In this document: positions 1 through 7,363 of the stretch, one piece after another | How positions within the stretch are numbered: the first letter of the stretch is position 1 | Layout: the number at the start of each line of letters is the position of its first letter | Source of the DNA: Candidatus Nealsonbacteria bacterium | GTDB lineage: Bacteria; Patescibacteriota; Minisyncoccia; Minisyncoccales; JAGGXC01 | Length of the DNA stretch: 39,794 nucleotides | Direction of reading: 5' to 3' | Assembly (NCBI GenBank): GCA_026396195.1 | Contig: JAPLXH010000011.1 | Location: 1-39,794 of the forward strand | Made by a program: the position numbers and the translations under genes | The notes under the pieces: generated by a model | What the model was told of the DNA's origin: nothing | Databases searched by the model: none | What the model saw: the letters and a program-made list of their open reading frames with translations, nothing else

Positions 1-1305
1 GGCTGGATAAATTCGCGGAGAGATCACGGGAAAATAGTTTTTTTTGATTTAAGGGATTTTTCGGGGATTTTACAGATAGTTTCAAAACCAGAAATTGCCG
101 AAGGCGTTGGCCTGGAATATGCCGTTGAAATTGAGGGAACGATACAAAAGAGACCTGTAAAAATGATAAATCCGGAAATTGAAACGGGCAGCGTGGAATT
201 AAGCGCAAAAAGTATTAAAATTTTGGCAAGGGCCCAAGTTCTTCCTTTTGATATTCGCGATTTAAAAGCAACTCTTCCGACTCTTTTAGATTACAGGCCC
301 ATAACCCTGAGAAATGAAAAAGTCAGGGCTATTTTTAAGATAAGAGAAGGAGTGATAAATAGTTTCAGAAACACGCTCAAAACTTTGGGTTTTTATGAAT
401 TTGAAGCTCCGACAATTGTTCCGGCAAACGCCGAGGGGGGCGCCGCCGTATTTCATATTGATTATTACGATAAAGACGCTTATTTAGCCCAAAGCCCTCA
501 ACTTTACAAACAAATACTGGTGGGAGCCCTTGAAAGAGTTTTTACCGTAACGAATATTTTGAGAGCAGAGCCCAGTATAACAACTCGTCATCTTTCTGAA
601 TCAACCAGCTTGGACGCTGAAATGGGATTTATCGATTCTTGGCAGGATTTAATGGATGCTTGCGAAACAATAATTAAAAATATTGTTTTAAATATCCAAA
701 AAAATTATAAAAATGAACTCAGGGTTTTGAAAGCCGAAATTCCTCAAATTGGGGAAAAAATTCCCAGAATAAAAATGAGAGAAGCTCAAGGAATAATTTT
801 TGAAAGAACCAAAAGAGATAACAGGCAAGAACCTGATTTGGAGCCCGGCGACGAAAAAGAAATTTGTAACTTTGCCAAAGAAAAATATAATTCTGATTTT
901 GTTTTTATAACTCACTATCCGACTAAAAAACGCCCTTTTTATACTTATCCGGACCCGGAAAATGAAAATTATACGTTAAGCTTTGATATACTATTTAAGG
1001 GTTTGGAAATCGCCAGCGGGGGACAAAGAATAAATGATTATGAAAAGTTGAGGGAAAATATCAAAAAATGGGGAAACAACCCAAAGGACTTTGATTTTTA
1101 TCTGCAGGCATTTAAATACGGCATGCCCCCTGAAGGCGGTTTTGCTTTTGGAGCCGAAAGAATCGTGAAACAATTTTTAAATTTGGAAAATCTCAGGGAA
1201 GCCAGTTTTTTTCCGAGAGACATGGAAAGAATAGACCTGAGACTTTCTTTGACTGAAGAAAAAAATAAAATAAAAGGTAAAAAAACAAAAAAAGAGAAAA
1301 AATAA
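1..1305 (+). CDS. aspS: Aspartyl-tRNA synthetase, archaeal type (5' end outside window)
   Basis: Charges tRNA with aspartate in the cytoplasm. The reading frame is open from base 1. The 54 residues before the first ATG (163) read as the end of the OB-fold anticodon domain (GWINSRRDHG, then DLRDFSG), so the gene starts left of the window. The class II catalytic core follows: motif 2 region with AYLAQSPQLYKQ and FRAE-like RAEPS, RHLSES, and motif 3 as GFAFGAERIVK then FFPRDMERIDLRLS. The compact form without a GAD insertion is the archaeal/eukaryotic AspRS type, which in many lineages is non-discriminating (Asp and Asn); that activity is not shown here. The C-terminus has an extra Lys-rich tail of about 17 residues. 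The next gene follows after 3 bases, so co-transcription is likely. Confidence 0.93.
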   Translation, partial: GWINSRRDHGKIVFFDLRDFSGILQIVSKPEIAEGVGLEYAVEIEGTIQKRPVKMINPEIETGSVELSAKSIKILARAQVLPFDIRDLKATLPTLLDYRPITLRNEKVRAIFKIREGVINSFRNTLKTLGFYEFEAPTIVPANAEGGAAVFHIDYYDKDAYLAQSPQLYKQILVGALERVFTVTNILRAEPSITTRHLSESTSLDAEMGFIDSWQDLMDACETIIKNIVLNIQKNYKNELRVLKAEIPQIGEKIPRIKMREAQGIIFERTKRDNRQEPDLEPGDEKEICNFAKEKYNSDFVFITHYPTKKRPFYTYPDPENENYTLSFDILFKGLEIASGGQRINDYEKLRENIKKWGNNPKDFDFYLQAFKYGMPPEGGFAFGAERIVKQFLNLENLREASFFPRDMERIDLRLSLTEEKNKIKGKKTKKEKK

Positions 1306-1308
1306 ATT

Positions 1309-2283
1309 ATGTCCAAAACTTCCAAGTTTTTAATTATTTTTCTGATTAGTTTCGCCGGCTGGTGGGGAGTGAATTTGCTTTATCAAAACTTGGAAGAAGT
1401 TTATTATTTCAATGAAGTCAGTAAAAATCCTAAATTATTTTTAGCTCAAATAAATATAAGTCCCGAGACAAAATTAATTAATCAAGTTGTTGAAAAATAT
1501 CCGGAAATAAAAAACTTGGAAATTGAGGCGACTTCGGCCATTTCTTTTTTAATGCCCGAAAGCGGGGAAGGTAAGATTATTTTCCAAAAAAATATTTACG
1601 AAAAAAGACCGATTGCTTCTTTGACCAAGTTAATGACCGCTTTGGTGGCTAAAGAACTTTACAGGCCCGAGCAAATCATGATTGTAAGCGAAGAAGCAAT
1701 TAATCAAGAAGAACAAACCGGTGACTTTAAAACAGGAGATGAGCTTTCTTTAAATGAACTTTTGCATAGCGTGCTTATTGAATCCTCCAACGACGCTGCC
1801 TGGGCGATAGCTGAAGGAAAAATGGTGGGAGCGGAAAACTTTGTCGGAGAAAAGGGTTTTGTAGAGTTAATGAATCTGGAAGCCCAAAATTTAGAAATGG
1901 AAAATACCAATTTTGTAAATCCCACGGGTCTGGACGGCCAAGAAAATTATTCCACGGCCCAAGACCTGTTAAAATTGGTTCAGTATATAATCAAGAAACA
2001 TCCCGATATTTTAGATATCACCCAGAAGAAGTCTCATGAGGTTTTAAAGCCGGATGGAACCATTCATCATTTTATTCCCGAGAACACCAATAAATTATTG
2101 GGTCAAAACGGTTTGGAAATTGTTGGCGGGAAAACTGGATTTACCGAAGAAGCCGGCGGATGCATAATTTTAGTTTTAAAGGAAAAAGAGGGGGATTACT
2201 TGATCAGTTTAATTTTAGGAGCTAAATCCCAGGAAACAAGATTTGAAGAAATGAAAAAAATAATCGAGGCAATTAATAAATAA
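1309..2283 (+). CDS. D-alanyl-D-alanine carboxypeptidase (peptidase S11)
   Basis: Penicillin-binding serine peptidase that trims the terminal D-Ala of peptidoglycan stem peptides outside the membrane. An N-terminal hydrophobic segment (about residues 7-25) serves as signal or anchor. The three S11 motifs are present in order: SLTK (104-107, catalytic Ser104), SSN (159-161) and KTG (275-277). At 324 residues it covers the catalytic domain, with no room for the C-terminal beta domain and amphipathic anchor of classic DacA. It lies between aspS and mraY with 3- and 1-base gaps, in a cell-wall operon. The family assignment is firm; the exact paralogue (DacA/DacB/DacF) is not decided. Confidence 0.92.
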   Translation: MSKTSKFLIIFLISFAGWWGVNLLYQNLEEVYYFNEVSKNPKLFLAQINISPETKLINQVVEKYPEIKNLEIEATSAISFLMPESGEGKIIFQKNIYEKRPIASLTKLMTALVAKELYRPEQIMIVSEEAINQEEQTGDFKTGDELSLNELLHSVLIESSNDAAWAIAEGKMVGAENFVGEKGFVELMNLEAQNLEMENTNFVNPTGLDGQENYSTAQDLLKLVQYIIKKHPDILDITQKKSHEVLKPDGTIHHFIPENTNKLLGQNGLEIVGGKTGFTEEAGGCIILVLKEKEGDYLISLILGAKSQETRFEEMKKIIEAINK

Positions 2284-2284
2284 T

Positions 2285-3415
2285 ATGCCTTTGAATTTTA
2301 ACGTAATAAAATTATTAAGCTTGGCAGCCACGGCTGCGTTTTTTGCTGTTTTATGGGCGCCCCTCTTGATTAATTTTCTTTATAAACATAAGCTTTGGAA
2401 AAAAGAAGCAAGAAAATTAACAATTACCGGAGAAGAAGCGACATTTTTTTACAATCTTCATAAAGAAAAGGAAGTAAACACCCCGCGCTTCGGCGGTTTT
2501 TTGATTTGGGTTACTACGCTTTCAGTTATTTTTTTGTTTTGGTTGATTTCCAAAATATCAGATAATGTTTGGCTAAAAAATTTAAATTTTCTTTCAAGGG
2601 GAGAAACTTGGTTGCCTTTGTTTACTTTAATTACGGCTTCCCTTGTCGGACTGTCTGATGATATTTTGCAAGTTTGTTATCATCAAAATTCAGAAAGTCC
2701 AAGATCAAAAATTGTTAAAGGAATTAAAAAAATTATTGACTTTGCTTTCGGCAAGGGAAAATATATCGGCGGGGGATTGGCCTTCAAGAGCCGGCTTTCA
2801 GTGGTGGCCTTAATAGGAGCTGTCGGGGGTTGGTGGTTTTTTGCAAAACTGGGCTGGGACACAATTCACATTCCCTTTTTGGGCGATTTTTCCATCGGAA
2901 TTTTATATATTCCTATGTTTGTCTTGGTTATGGTCGCTTCCTGGTCCAGCGGAATAATTGACGGATTAGATGGCTTGGCCGGAGGCGTTTTTGCTTCAAT
3001 TTTTGGCGCTTTCGCCATCATTTCTTTTGCTCAAGACAAAATAGATTTATCGGCTTTTTGTGCGGTAATTTCCGGAACTCTTTTTGCTTTTTTGTGGTTT
3101 AATATCCCGCCGGCCAGATTTTACATGGGAGAAACCGGCATTCTGGGGTTGACTTCTACGATGGCGGTGGTTGCTTTTTTAACCAATTCAGTAATGGTTC
3201 TGCCGATAATAGCCGGTCTTCTGGTTATGGAATCAGGTTCGGTAATTTTACAATTGTTATCAAAAAAAATAAGAAAGAAAAAAATTTTCCTTTCCACTCC
3301 TATCCATCACCATTTTGAAGCTTTAGGCTGGCCTTCTTATAAAGTAACAATGAGATTTTGGATAATAGGCGTGGTTTTAGCGTTAATAGGAGTGGTTATA
3401 AAGTTATTGGGATAA
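2285..3415 (+). CDS. mraY: Phospho-N-acetylmuramoyl-pentapeptide transferase MraY
   Basis: Integral membrane enzyme that transfers phospho-MurNAc-pentapeptide to undecaprenyl phosphate, making lipid I. About ten hydrophobic segments are visible. Family motifs: NTPRFGG (65-71), DD (125-126), IIDGLDGLAGG (224-234) and the HHH cluster STPIHHHFEALGW (337-349). Two deviations stand out. The usual NLTDGLDG reads GIIDGLDG. The MGDxGS motif that carries the third catalytic Asp in Aquifex MraY reads MGETG (281-285), giving Glu283. Length 376 is near normal (about 320-360), with an insert around 130-165. It starts one base after the carboxypeptidase stop. Confidence 0.95.
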   Translation: MPLNFNVIKLLSLAATAAFFAVLWAPLLINFLYKHKLWKKEARKLTITGEEATFFYNLHKEKEVNTPRFGGFLIWVTTLSVIFLFWLISKISDNVWLKNLNFLSRGETWLPLFTLITASLVGLSDDILQVCYHQNSESPRSKIVKGIKKIIDFAFGKGKYIGGGLAFKSRLSVVALIGAVGGWWFFAKLGWDTIHIPFLGDFSIGILYIPMFVLVMVASWSSGIIDGLDGLAGGVFASIFGAFAIISFAQDKIDLSAFCAVISGTLFAFLWFNIPPARFYMGETGILGLTSTMAVVAFLTNSVMVLPIIAGLLVMESGSVILQLLSKKIRKKKIFLSTPIHHHFEALGWPSYKVTMRFWIIGVVLALIGVVIKLLG

Positions 3416-3419
3416 AAAA

Positions 3420-4751
3420 ATGAATAGGATTGATTTATTAAGAAAAAAATATAAAAAGTTTGTTTATTCGGGATATGCTTATAAAATAACCGGAGAAGAT
3501 TTAAAAATTTTCTTCAATTTTTTTATTGAGCCCGATATTTATTTTAAACCCGGCTTAACCATAAAAAATATTGATAAAAAGAGATTTTTGAATATCGATA
3601 AAAAAATTATCGATAACTTGGTTTTTCATTTGGGACTGATAGAAATGCCCAGTTATTGGAAGTCAACCTGTTCTCCTCAAATTGAAATTAAAGCGGGGGA
3701 GCTGGATAAAGAACAAATTAATTGGTGGAAAAATTTAATAATCAAGGGTTTGGGCCAGTTTTTTTATGAAAACAAAATTAACTGGAAAAATAAAAATTTT
3801 CTAAAAATTTCATCTTTAAGGCCCGAAAATCCAGAATCCTTTAAAATTAAACTTAAAAACAGGCATTTGGTGCCATTCGCCGGAGGCCGAGATTCAATTG
3901 TCACTTTGGAAACGCTAAAAAAACAATCCATTGGCCGGCAAAAAGAAATTTCCCTATTTACGGTAAACCCGATAGAAAAAATTCAAAAAACCGTAAAAGT
4001 TTCCAAAATTAAAAAACAAATTATAGTTAAAAGGGAAATTGATAAAAAACTTTTAGAGTTAAACAAAAGGGGTTTCTTGAATGGCCATACTCCCTTTACG
4101 AGCGTTTTATCTTTCGTATCTTTATTTTGCGCTGTTATTTTTGATTATAAAAACATCGCTTTTTCAAATGAAAAGAGTTGCGACGAAGGAAATGTTAAAT
4201 ATTTGGGGGTTACAATCAACCATCAATGGGCAAAAAGTTCTGAATTTGAAGAAATGTTTAAAAAATACGCAAGAAAATATTTAGTCAAAGATATAAATTA
4301 TTTCAGTTTTTTAAGAAAATACAATGAACTTGAAATTTCAAAAATGTTTACAAAATATTCAAAGTATTTCCCTGTTTTTTCTAGCTGCAACGCCGGCATG
4401 AGGATGAACTCAGCCGGTTCCCTTGAAGCGAAAAAAAGATGGTGCGGCAAATGCCCGAAATGTTTTTTTGTTTATTTAACCCTGTATCCTTTTTTGGACA
4501 AACCGGAACTTCGTAAAATTTTTGGCCAGGATCTTTTTGAAAAAAAAGAACTGCTGTCTTTGATGAAAGATTTAATAGAAAAAAATAGAACCAAGCCCTT
4601 TGAATGCGTTGGAACAAAAGAAGAAAGCTTGGTTGCCATTTATTTAAGCTGGAAAAAAGATAAAAAAATTAAAAAATTGCCGGTTCTTTTGCGATATTTT
4701 GAAAAAGAAATTTTACCTAAATACATAAAAAAGGAGGGAAAAAATGGGTAA
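3420..4751 (+). CDS. murL: MurL-type UDP-MurNAc-L-Ala-L-Glu epimerase
   Basis: MurL, characterised in Xanthomonas, epimerises the L-Glu residue of UDP-MurNAc-L-Ala-L-Glu to D-Glu, replacing MurI racemase when a MurD2 ligase adds L-Glu. The match rests on recalled family motifs: a PP-loop-like AGGRDS (154-159), GHTPFTS, SNEKSC, INHQWAKSSEFEE, the SCNAGMR stretch, WCGKCPKCFFVYL with a Cys cluster, the FGQDLF segment and KPFECVGTKEES near the C-terminus. Length 443 fits the family. It sits directly after mraY and in the same block as the MurD-type ligase at 7364, which supports the pathway assignment. It was previously a 'hypothetical/endonuclease-like' family, so automated annotation may differ. 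Confidence 0.85.
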   Translation: MNRIDLLRKKYKKFVYSGYAYKITGEDLKIFFNFFIEPDIYFKPGLTIKNIDKKRFLNIDKKIIDNLVFHLGLIEMPSYWKSTCSPQIEIKAGELDKEQINWWKNLIIKGLGQFFYENKINWKNKNFLKISSLRPENPESFKIKLKNRHLVPFAGGRDSIVTLETLKKQSIGRQKEISLFTVNPIEKIQKTVKVSKIKKQIIVKREIDKKLLELNKRGFLNGHTPFTSVLSFVSLFCAVIFDYKNIAFSNEKSCDEGNVKYLGVTINHQWAKSSEFEEMFKKYARKYLVKDINYFSFLRKYNELEISKMFTKYSKYFPVFSSCNAGMRMNSAGSLEAKKRWCGKCPKCFFVYLTLYPFLDKPELRKIFGQDLFEKKELLSLMKDLIEKNRTKPFECVGTKEESLVAIYLSWKKDKKIKKLPVLLRYFEKEILPKYIKKEGKNG

Positions 4752-4875
4752 AAGAAAAGATATTTTTAATTCAAAAATCAAGCACTTGAAATTTAAAAAC
4801 GAAAAAGGACAAAACAACAAAGAACATAAATTGAGAAAAGAAATTGAAAAAAAGTTTTTGAAAAAAATAGAATAA
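4744..4875 (+). CDS. Small basic protein, 43 residues
   Basis: The ATG at 4744 overlaps the end of murL by 8 bases and is preceded by an AGGAGG-like run (4733-4738), so it is probably translationally coupled. The product is highly charged (about 19 Lys/Arg in 43 residues), predicted helical, with no Cys and no membrane segment. Function unknown; the composition would suit nucleic-acid binding, but that is only a guess. It is the last gene before a terminator, which closes the murL transcript. Confidence 0.55.
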   Translation: MGKRKDIFNSKIKHLKFKNEKGQNNKEHKLRKEIEKKFLKKIE

Positions 4876-4876
4876 A

Positions 4877-4905
4877 AAAGGGTGGAATTTCACCCTGTTT
4901 TTTAT
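4877..4905 (+). terminator. Intrinsic terminator after the murL unit
   Basis: AGGGTG (4879-4884) pairs with CACCCT (4891-4896) around a 6-base loop, followed by GTTTTTT. It starts 3 bases after the stop codon of the small basic protein. Confidence 0.85.
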
Positions 4906-4911
4906 TGTTGT

Positions 4912-4954
4912 CTTTCTCAAAGACCCTTTGCCCTCTTTTCTTAGGGCGAGAAAG
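4912..4954. other. Nested inverted repeats between murL unit and DUF192 gene
   Basis: GCCCT (4930-4934) pairs with AGGGC (4943-4947). Directly outside, CTTTCTC (4912-4918) pairs with GAGAAAG (4948-4954), with an 11-base bulge on the 5' side. There is no U-tract, so it is probably not a terminator. It could fold in the 5' leader of the DUF192-rlmN transcript. Confidence 0.35.
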
Positions 4955-4979
4955 CCGTCATAATGAATAGAAGATTTTT

Positions 4980-5441
4980 ATGAAAAAAATGATTGTTTTT
5001 ATAATTTTTATTTTAATTTTTTCAATGTTTTTATTCTTAACACTATTCAATAAAAATCCAAGCAAGCCGGAGAACAAAATTTTTTTTAAAGAGCATTGTT
5101 TTTTCGTAGAATTGGCTAAAACCGACGAAGAACTGAAAAGGGGGTTGATGTTTAAAAAAGAACTAAACCCTGACAGCGGGATGCTTTTTGTTTTTGATAA
5201 AGAAAAAATATATCCTTTTTGGATGAAAAATACTTTAATCCCTTTGGACATAATTTGGTTAAACGAAGAAAAAGAAATAGTTTTTATGAGTAAAAATACA
5301 CCACCCTGTTTTGAAAACAATTGCAAATCTATAGTGCCGGACAAAGAATCAAAATATGTTTTGGAAATAAGCGGAGGGGTTTCAGATAAAATAAACCTTG
5401 AGATCGGAGATAAATTAATTTTTAACATAGATGAACATTGA
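4980..5441 (+). CDS. DUF192 family protein, membrane-anchored
   Basis: COG1430/DUF192 protein of unknown function. An N-terminal hydrophobic helix (about residues 4-22) suggests an exported, anchored form. The DUF192 core follows: VELAKTDEELKRGLMF, MLFVFDKEKIYPFWMKNT, PLDIIWLNEEKEIVFM, and the closing YVLEISGGVSDK...GDKLIF. The length of 153 matches the family. The Cys pair in PPCFENNCK is a common variant site. Its end overlaps the rlmN start by 11 bases, indicating coupled expression. The start ATG is preceded by AGAAGATTTTT with no clear Shine-Dalgarno site. Confidence 0.88.
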   Translation: MKKMIVFIIFILIFSMFLFLTLFNKNPSKPENKIFFKEHCFFVELAKTDEELKRGLMFKKELNPDSGMLFVFDKEKIYPFWMKNTLIPLDIIWLNEEKEIVFMSKNTPPCFENNCKSIVPDKESKYVLEISGGVSDKINLEIGDKLIFNIDEH

Positions 5442-6435
5442 TAATTTGGAAAAAATTTTAAAAGATGGGCCTGAATACAGGTTTAAACAGGCCAAAGAAG
5501 CTATTTTTAACCGATTAATCCAAGACTGGCAAGCGTTAAGCGTTTTTCCTTTAGAATTAAGAGAAAGACTAAACAAAGAATTTCCTCTTTTTATAAAAGC
5601 TGATTTTTTAGAGTCTAAAGATAAAAATTCAATAAAGTCGGTGATTGAGCTGAAAGACGGTTTCAAAATCGAAACTATTTTAATGCGCCATCAAGATGGC
5701 CGTAATACTGTTTGTGTTTCTTGCCAGGTGGGATGCCCTTTGGCTTGTCAGTTCTGCGCCACGGGTAAAATTGGATTTAAAAGAAACTTGAATTCTTGGG
5801 AAATTACAGAACAGGTTTTATTTTTTAACCGTTATTTAAAAAAAGAAGCAAAAAGAGTAAATAGCGTTGTTTTTATGGGAATGGGGGAGCCGTTTTTAAA
5901 CTATGATAACGTTTTAAAAGCAATAAAAATCTTAAACGATAAAAATTTTTTTAATATCGGGGCTAGACACATTTCAATTTCCACGGCGGGTATAGTTGAA
6001 GGAATTGAAAAATTATCAAAACAAGGCCTTCAAATAAACCTGGCTGTTTCCTTACACGCTCCAAACGATGAATTGAGAACAAAGATTATGCCCATAAACA
6101 AAAAGTATCCACTAGGGGTTATTTTTAAAGCAATTGACCTTTATATTAAAAAAACAAAAAGAAAAGTTATGTTTGAGTATCTTTTGATTAAAGGTTTAAA
6201 TGATTCTGAAAAATGCGCTTTGGAATTGGCAAAACTGATGAAAAAGCCGCTTTATTTTTTAAATTTGATTTTATACAATCCAACCGGTGTTTTTAAGCAG
6301 TCTTTGCCTGAAAAAGTTAATAAATTTAAAAAAATATTGGAAAGCAGGAGAGTGCAATTTGTCCAGAGGTATCGATTTGGAGAGGATATCAAGGGGGCCT
6401 GCGGACAGCTTATATATAAAGAAAATAATAATTAA
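5431..6435 (+). CDS. rlmN: 23S rRNA (adenine-2503-C2)-methyltransferase RlmN
   Basis: Radical-SAM enzyme that methylates A2503 of 23S rRNA (and in many bacteria A37 of some tRNAs). The cluster-binding CxxxCxxC is C102-C106-C109 in the segment GCPLACQFCATG. GMGEPFLNYDNV and the SVSLHAPND-like VSLHAPNDELR follow. The second catalytic cysteine is in GACGQL (C324) near the C-terminus. At 334 residues it is slightly shorter than E. coli RlmN (384) but complete. It overlaps the DUF192 gene by 11 bases. Confidence 0.95.
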   Translation: MNIDNLEKILKDGPEYRFKQAKEAIFNRLIQDWQALSVFPLELRERLNKEFPLFIKADFLESKDKNSIKSVIELKDGFKIETILMRHQDGRNTVCVSCQVGCPLACQFCATGKIGFKRNLNSWEITEQVLFFNRYLKKEAKRVNSVVFMGMGEPFLNYDNVLKAIKILNDKNFFNIGARHISISTAGIVEGIEKLSKQGLQINLAVSLHAPNDELRTKIMPINKKYPLGVIFKAIDLYIKKTKRKVMFEYLLIKGLNDSEKCALELAKLMKKPLYFLNLILYNPTGVFKQSLPEKVNKFKKILESRRVQFVQRYRFGEDIKGACGQLIYKENNN

Positions 6436-6437
6436 GT

Positions 6438-6443
6438 TATAAT
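6438..6443 (+). promoter_or_regulatory. -10 box upstream of the MazG-like gene
   Basis: TATAAT lies just after the rlmN stop. A TTG at 6443 would start inside this box, which argues for the ATG at 6476 as the real start of the next gene. No good -35 is visible. Confidence 0.45.
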
Positions 6444-6475
6444 TGAATAGAATAAATAAAATTATCATTAAAATT

Positions 6476-6805
6476 ATGGATTTTAAAGAATATCAAAAAC
6501 TTTCAAGAAAAACCGCTATTTATCCCAATAAGGATAAAAATTTTATTTATCCCACCTTGGGGCTGGCCGGAGAATCAGGAGAGGTGGCCGAGAAAGTTAA
6601 AAAAGTAATCAGAGACAATAATGGCGTTTTTGACGAAAAAAGAAAAGAGGAATTAAAAAAAGAACTGGGAGATGTTTTGTGGTATCTATCTCAAATCGCC
6701 ACTGAGTTGAACCTGTCATTGGAAGAAGTGGCTTTATTTAACATTGAAAAATTAAGCTCCAGGCAAGAAAGAGGTAAAATATCGGGCAGCGGAGATAACA
6801 GATAA
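6476..6805 (+). CDS. MazG-like nucleotide pyrophosphohydrolase
   Basis: All-alpha NTP pyrophosphohydrolase, probably hydrolysing (d)NTPs for pool sanitation. The family signature is clear: YPTLGLAGESGEVAEKVKK, where the EExxE-type metal ligands start, then KKELGDVLWYLSQIATELNLSLEEVA with the ExxD second metal motif, and a KLSSRQERG tail. The ATG at 6476 gives 109 residues, the usual single-domain length; the longer TTG frame would overlap a -10 box. No Shine-Dalgarno site is present. It follows rlmN and precedes a membrane protein by 8 bases. Confidence 0.9.
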   Translation: MDFKEYQKLSRKTAIYPNKDKNFIYPTLGLAGESGEVAEKVKKVIRDNNGVFDEKRKEELKKELGDVLWYLSQIATELNLSLEEVALFNIEKLSSRQERGKISGSGDNR

Positions 6806-6813
6806 TCAATAAA

Positions 6814-7341
6814 ATGAAGAAAAAAATCAAAAAAATTAAAAAAATACCGGTAAAAAAGAAAAAGAAAATAGAAAGGAAAGAAATTAAACCTCAAAAATTA
6901 AAAATAAATTTTGATTGCCAAAAAACCCTAAAAGTTGCTTTTATTGTTTCAGCTTTATTGCTAAGCTTTTCCGTTCTTTATTATTATGTTTTTTTCCTTC
7001 CAACAATTGAAAAAGAAAAATTGGAACAGCAAAAAGAATTCGAACAATTAAAATTAAGCCAAGGGACAATTGAAAACAAAATTAAAAACGAAACAGAAGA
7101 TAAACAAAAAGAAGAATCTAAAGAAATATCATTGGCCGATTGCTTAAACACGGCAAAAGAGGCCTATTCTGAGGTTTTTGAAAAAGCCATAGAGAGTTGC
7201 AACGCAAAAGAAAATAATAAAGAAAAATACGATTGCACCTCTATTTTATTAAGCGAAACTCAAAAAGGATTGGAAGAGTCCCAGGCTGAATGTTTAAAAA
7301 ATGATGAAATCAAGGACGAATCAAGTATAACTAACCCCTAA
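6814..7341 (+). CDS. Hypothetical single-pass membrane protein with coiled coil
   Basis: Not recognised. The N-terminal 40 residues are extremely Lys-rich (cytoplasmic by the positive-inside rule). One hydrophobic segment follows at about residues 41-62, then a Glu/Lys/Gln-rich stretch with coiled-coil character, then a C-terminal part with four Cys (ADCLNT, ESCNAK, YDCTS, AECLKN), which could form disulfides outside the cell. It sits between the MazG-like gene and the MurD-type ligase, so a cell-envelope role is plausible but unproven. Confidence 0.65.
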   Translation: MKKKIKKIKKIPVKKKKKIERKEIKPQKLKINFDCQKTLKVAFIVSALLLSFSVLYYYVFFLPTIEKEKLEQQKEFEQLKLSQGTIENKIKNETEDKQKEESKEISLADCLNTAKEAYSEVFEKAIESCNAKENNKEKYDCTSILLSETQKGLEESQAECLKNDEIKDESSITNP

Positions 7342-7363
7342 AACACGATAAAATAATCAAAAA

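Noticed and set aside
688-1325. Long antisense open frames opposite aspS and other housekeeping genes
   Set aside because: They mirror conserved genes on the other strand, have Phe/Leu/Ser-rich products typical of reversed Lys/Glu-rich coding, and lack RBS or motifs.
6443-6475. TTG start at 6443 for the MazG-like gene
   Set aside because: It lies in a TATAAT box and adds residues not typical of the family; ATG 6476 gives the normal length.
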